Both the position numbers and the translations under genes were made by a program. A stretch of DNA of 64,000 nt from Alteriqipengyuania flavescens (GTDB taxonomy: Bacteria; Pseudomonadota; Alphaproteobacteria; Sphingomonadales; Sphingomonadaceae), in NCBI RefSeq assembly GCF_030406725.1, contig NZ_CP129107.1, positions 1,778,501-1,842,500 on the forward strand, written 5' to 3'. Shown here piece by piece: positions 63,790-64,000 of this stretch (within the stretch, counting starts at the first letter, position 1; every line of letters starts with the position of its first letter). The notes under the pieces were generated by a model. It saw only the letters and a list, made by a program, of their open reading frames with translations. It was not told the DNA's origin and did not search any database.

Positions 63790-64000
63790 ATGACCTCGCG
63801 CGAGAAGACCACCTTCATGCCGCGCAGCGACGGGGAAGCGCGGCCGACGCCGGCGGAGCGGGCGCTGGTGGCGGGCTGGGCGACGATCCAGTGGCCCTGG
63901 CTGGTCAAGAGCCTGTGGGGCGGGCGCAAGACCGACAAGGCGGCGCTGCTGGACCGGCTGGGGCTGGCTCAGGACGCCTTGCCACACCTCGGCAGCTGGA
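63790..64000 (+). CDS. Unknown protein, N-terminal part (partial)
   Basis: Seventy codons remain before the right edge. It starts ATG 63790, 17 bases after purA on the same strand, and reads TSREKTTFMPRSDGEARP followed by a short predicted amphipathic stretch WATIQWPWLVKSLWGGRK. I do not recognise a family. Gene identity cannot be settled without the downstream sequence. Confidence 0.6.
   Translation, partial: MTSREKTTFMPRSDGEARPTPAERALVAGWATIQWPWLVKSLWGGRKTDKAALLDRLGLAQDALPHLGSW

Noticed and set aside
1-64000. CRISPR arrays, tRNA or rRNA genes, insertion sequences
   Set aside because: I saw no regularly spaced repeats, no cloverleaf-like intergenic segment and no transposase; gaps between genes are short.

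Overview
The window is a gene-dense, high-GC alphaproteobacterial segment. Gene content points to Sphingomonadales, probably Erythrobacteraceae or a near relative; that placement is my inference, not a computed one. Supporting signs are the compact chromosomal VirB set, the serC-serA pair with a structured leader, hemC-hemD followed by a Mic60/mitofilin-like gene, tandem DUF3617 lipoproteins and typical alphaproteobacterial palindromic repeats. No rRNA, tRNA, insertion sequence or CRISPR array was seen.

Layout. 1-9.4 kb: moaC (partial) and moaB, a tiny GH42 remnant, a thiolase-like protein, an acyl-CoA dehydrogenase, a flavin reductase, katG, a ferredoxin-reductase-type flavoprotein and a cNMP-binding/thioredoxin-reductase-like fusion. 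9.4-11.9 kb: a decayed patch with a sterol desaturase carrying an in-frame TGA, a TIGR04282-type gene, a frameshifted family 2 glycosyltransferase and a GIY-YIG gene with no stop of its own. 11.9-20.8 kb: mtnP and a type IV secretion operon in the order virB1-2-3-4-6-9-10-11. 21-24 kb: a TonB-dependent receptor interrupted by TAG. 24.2-33.3 kb: a branched-chain acyl-CoA (valine) catabolic cluster (mmsA, isobutyryl-CoA dehydrogenase-like, HIBYL-CoA hydrolase, enoyl-CoA hydratase, mmsB), then a CaiB-type CoA transferase facing a glutaryl-CoA dehydrogenase. 33.3-38.9 kb: a response regulator and an overlapping operon tsaD-gpsA-flippase-OmpA/BON-small membrane protein-HHH protein. 39-49.3 kb: hemC-hemD-Mic60, a UbiH-type hydroxylase, an alkaline phosphatase family lipoprotein, a DsbD/ScsB-like protein and uvrB. 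49.4-55.5 kb: two DUF3617 lipoproteins, then an alpha/beta hydrolase coupled to an Anbu gene set (ATP-grasp, alpha-E, transglutaminase, Anbu peptidase). 55.6-64 kb: a LuxR-type regulator with a degenerate receiver, an extensin-like protein, serC with a putative serC leader RNA, serA, hisZ, fused remnants of an aldo/keto reductase and a DUF1501 protein, purA and a partial unknown gene.

The most complete functional unit of special interest is the Anbu operon. The most unusual genome-scale signal is the number of broken genes: seven clearly disrupted loci, plus one that has lost its stop codon, in 64 kb. They arise by different mechanisms (nonsense, single-base frameshift, internal deletion, gene-gene fusion). 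Some could be sequencing errors, but the deletion junctions and the short GH42 remnant cannot be single-base errors.
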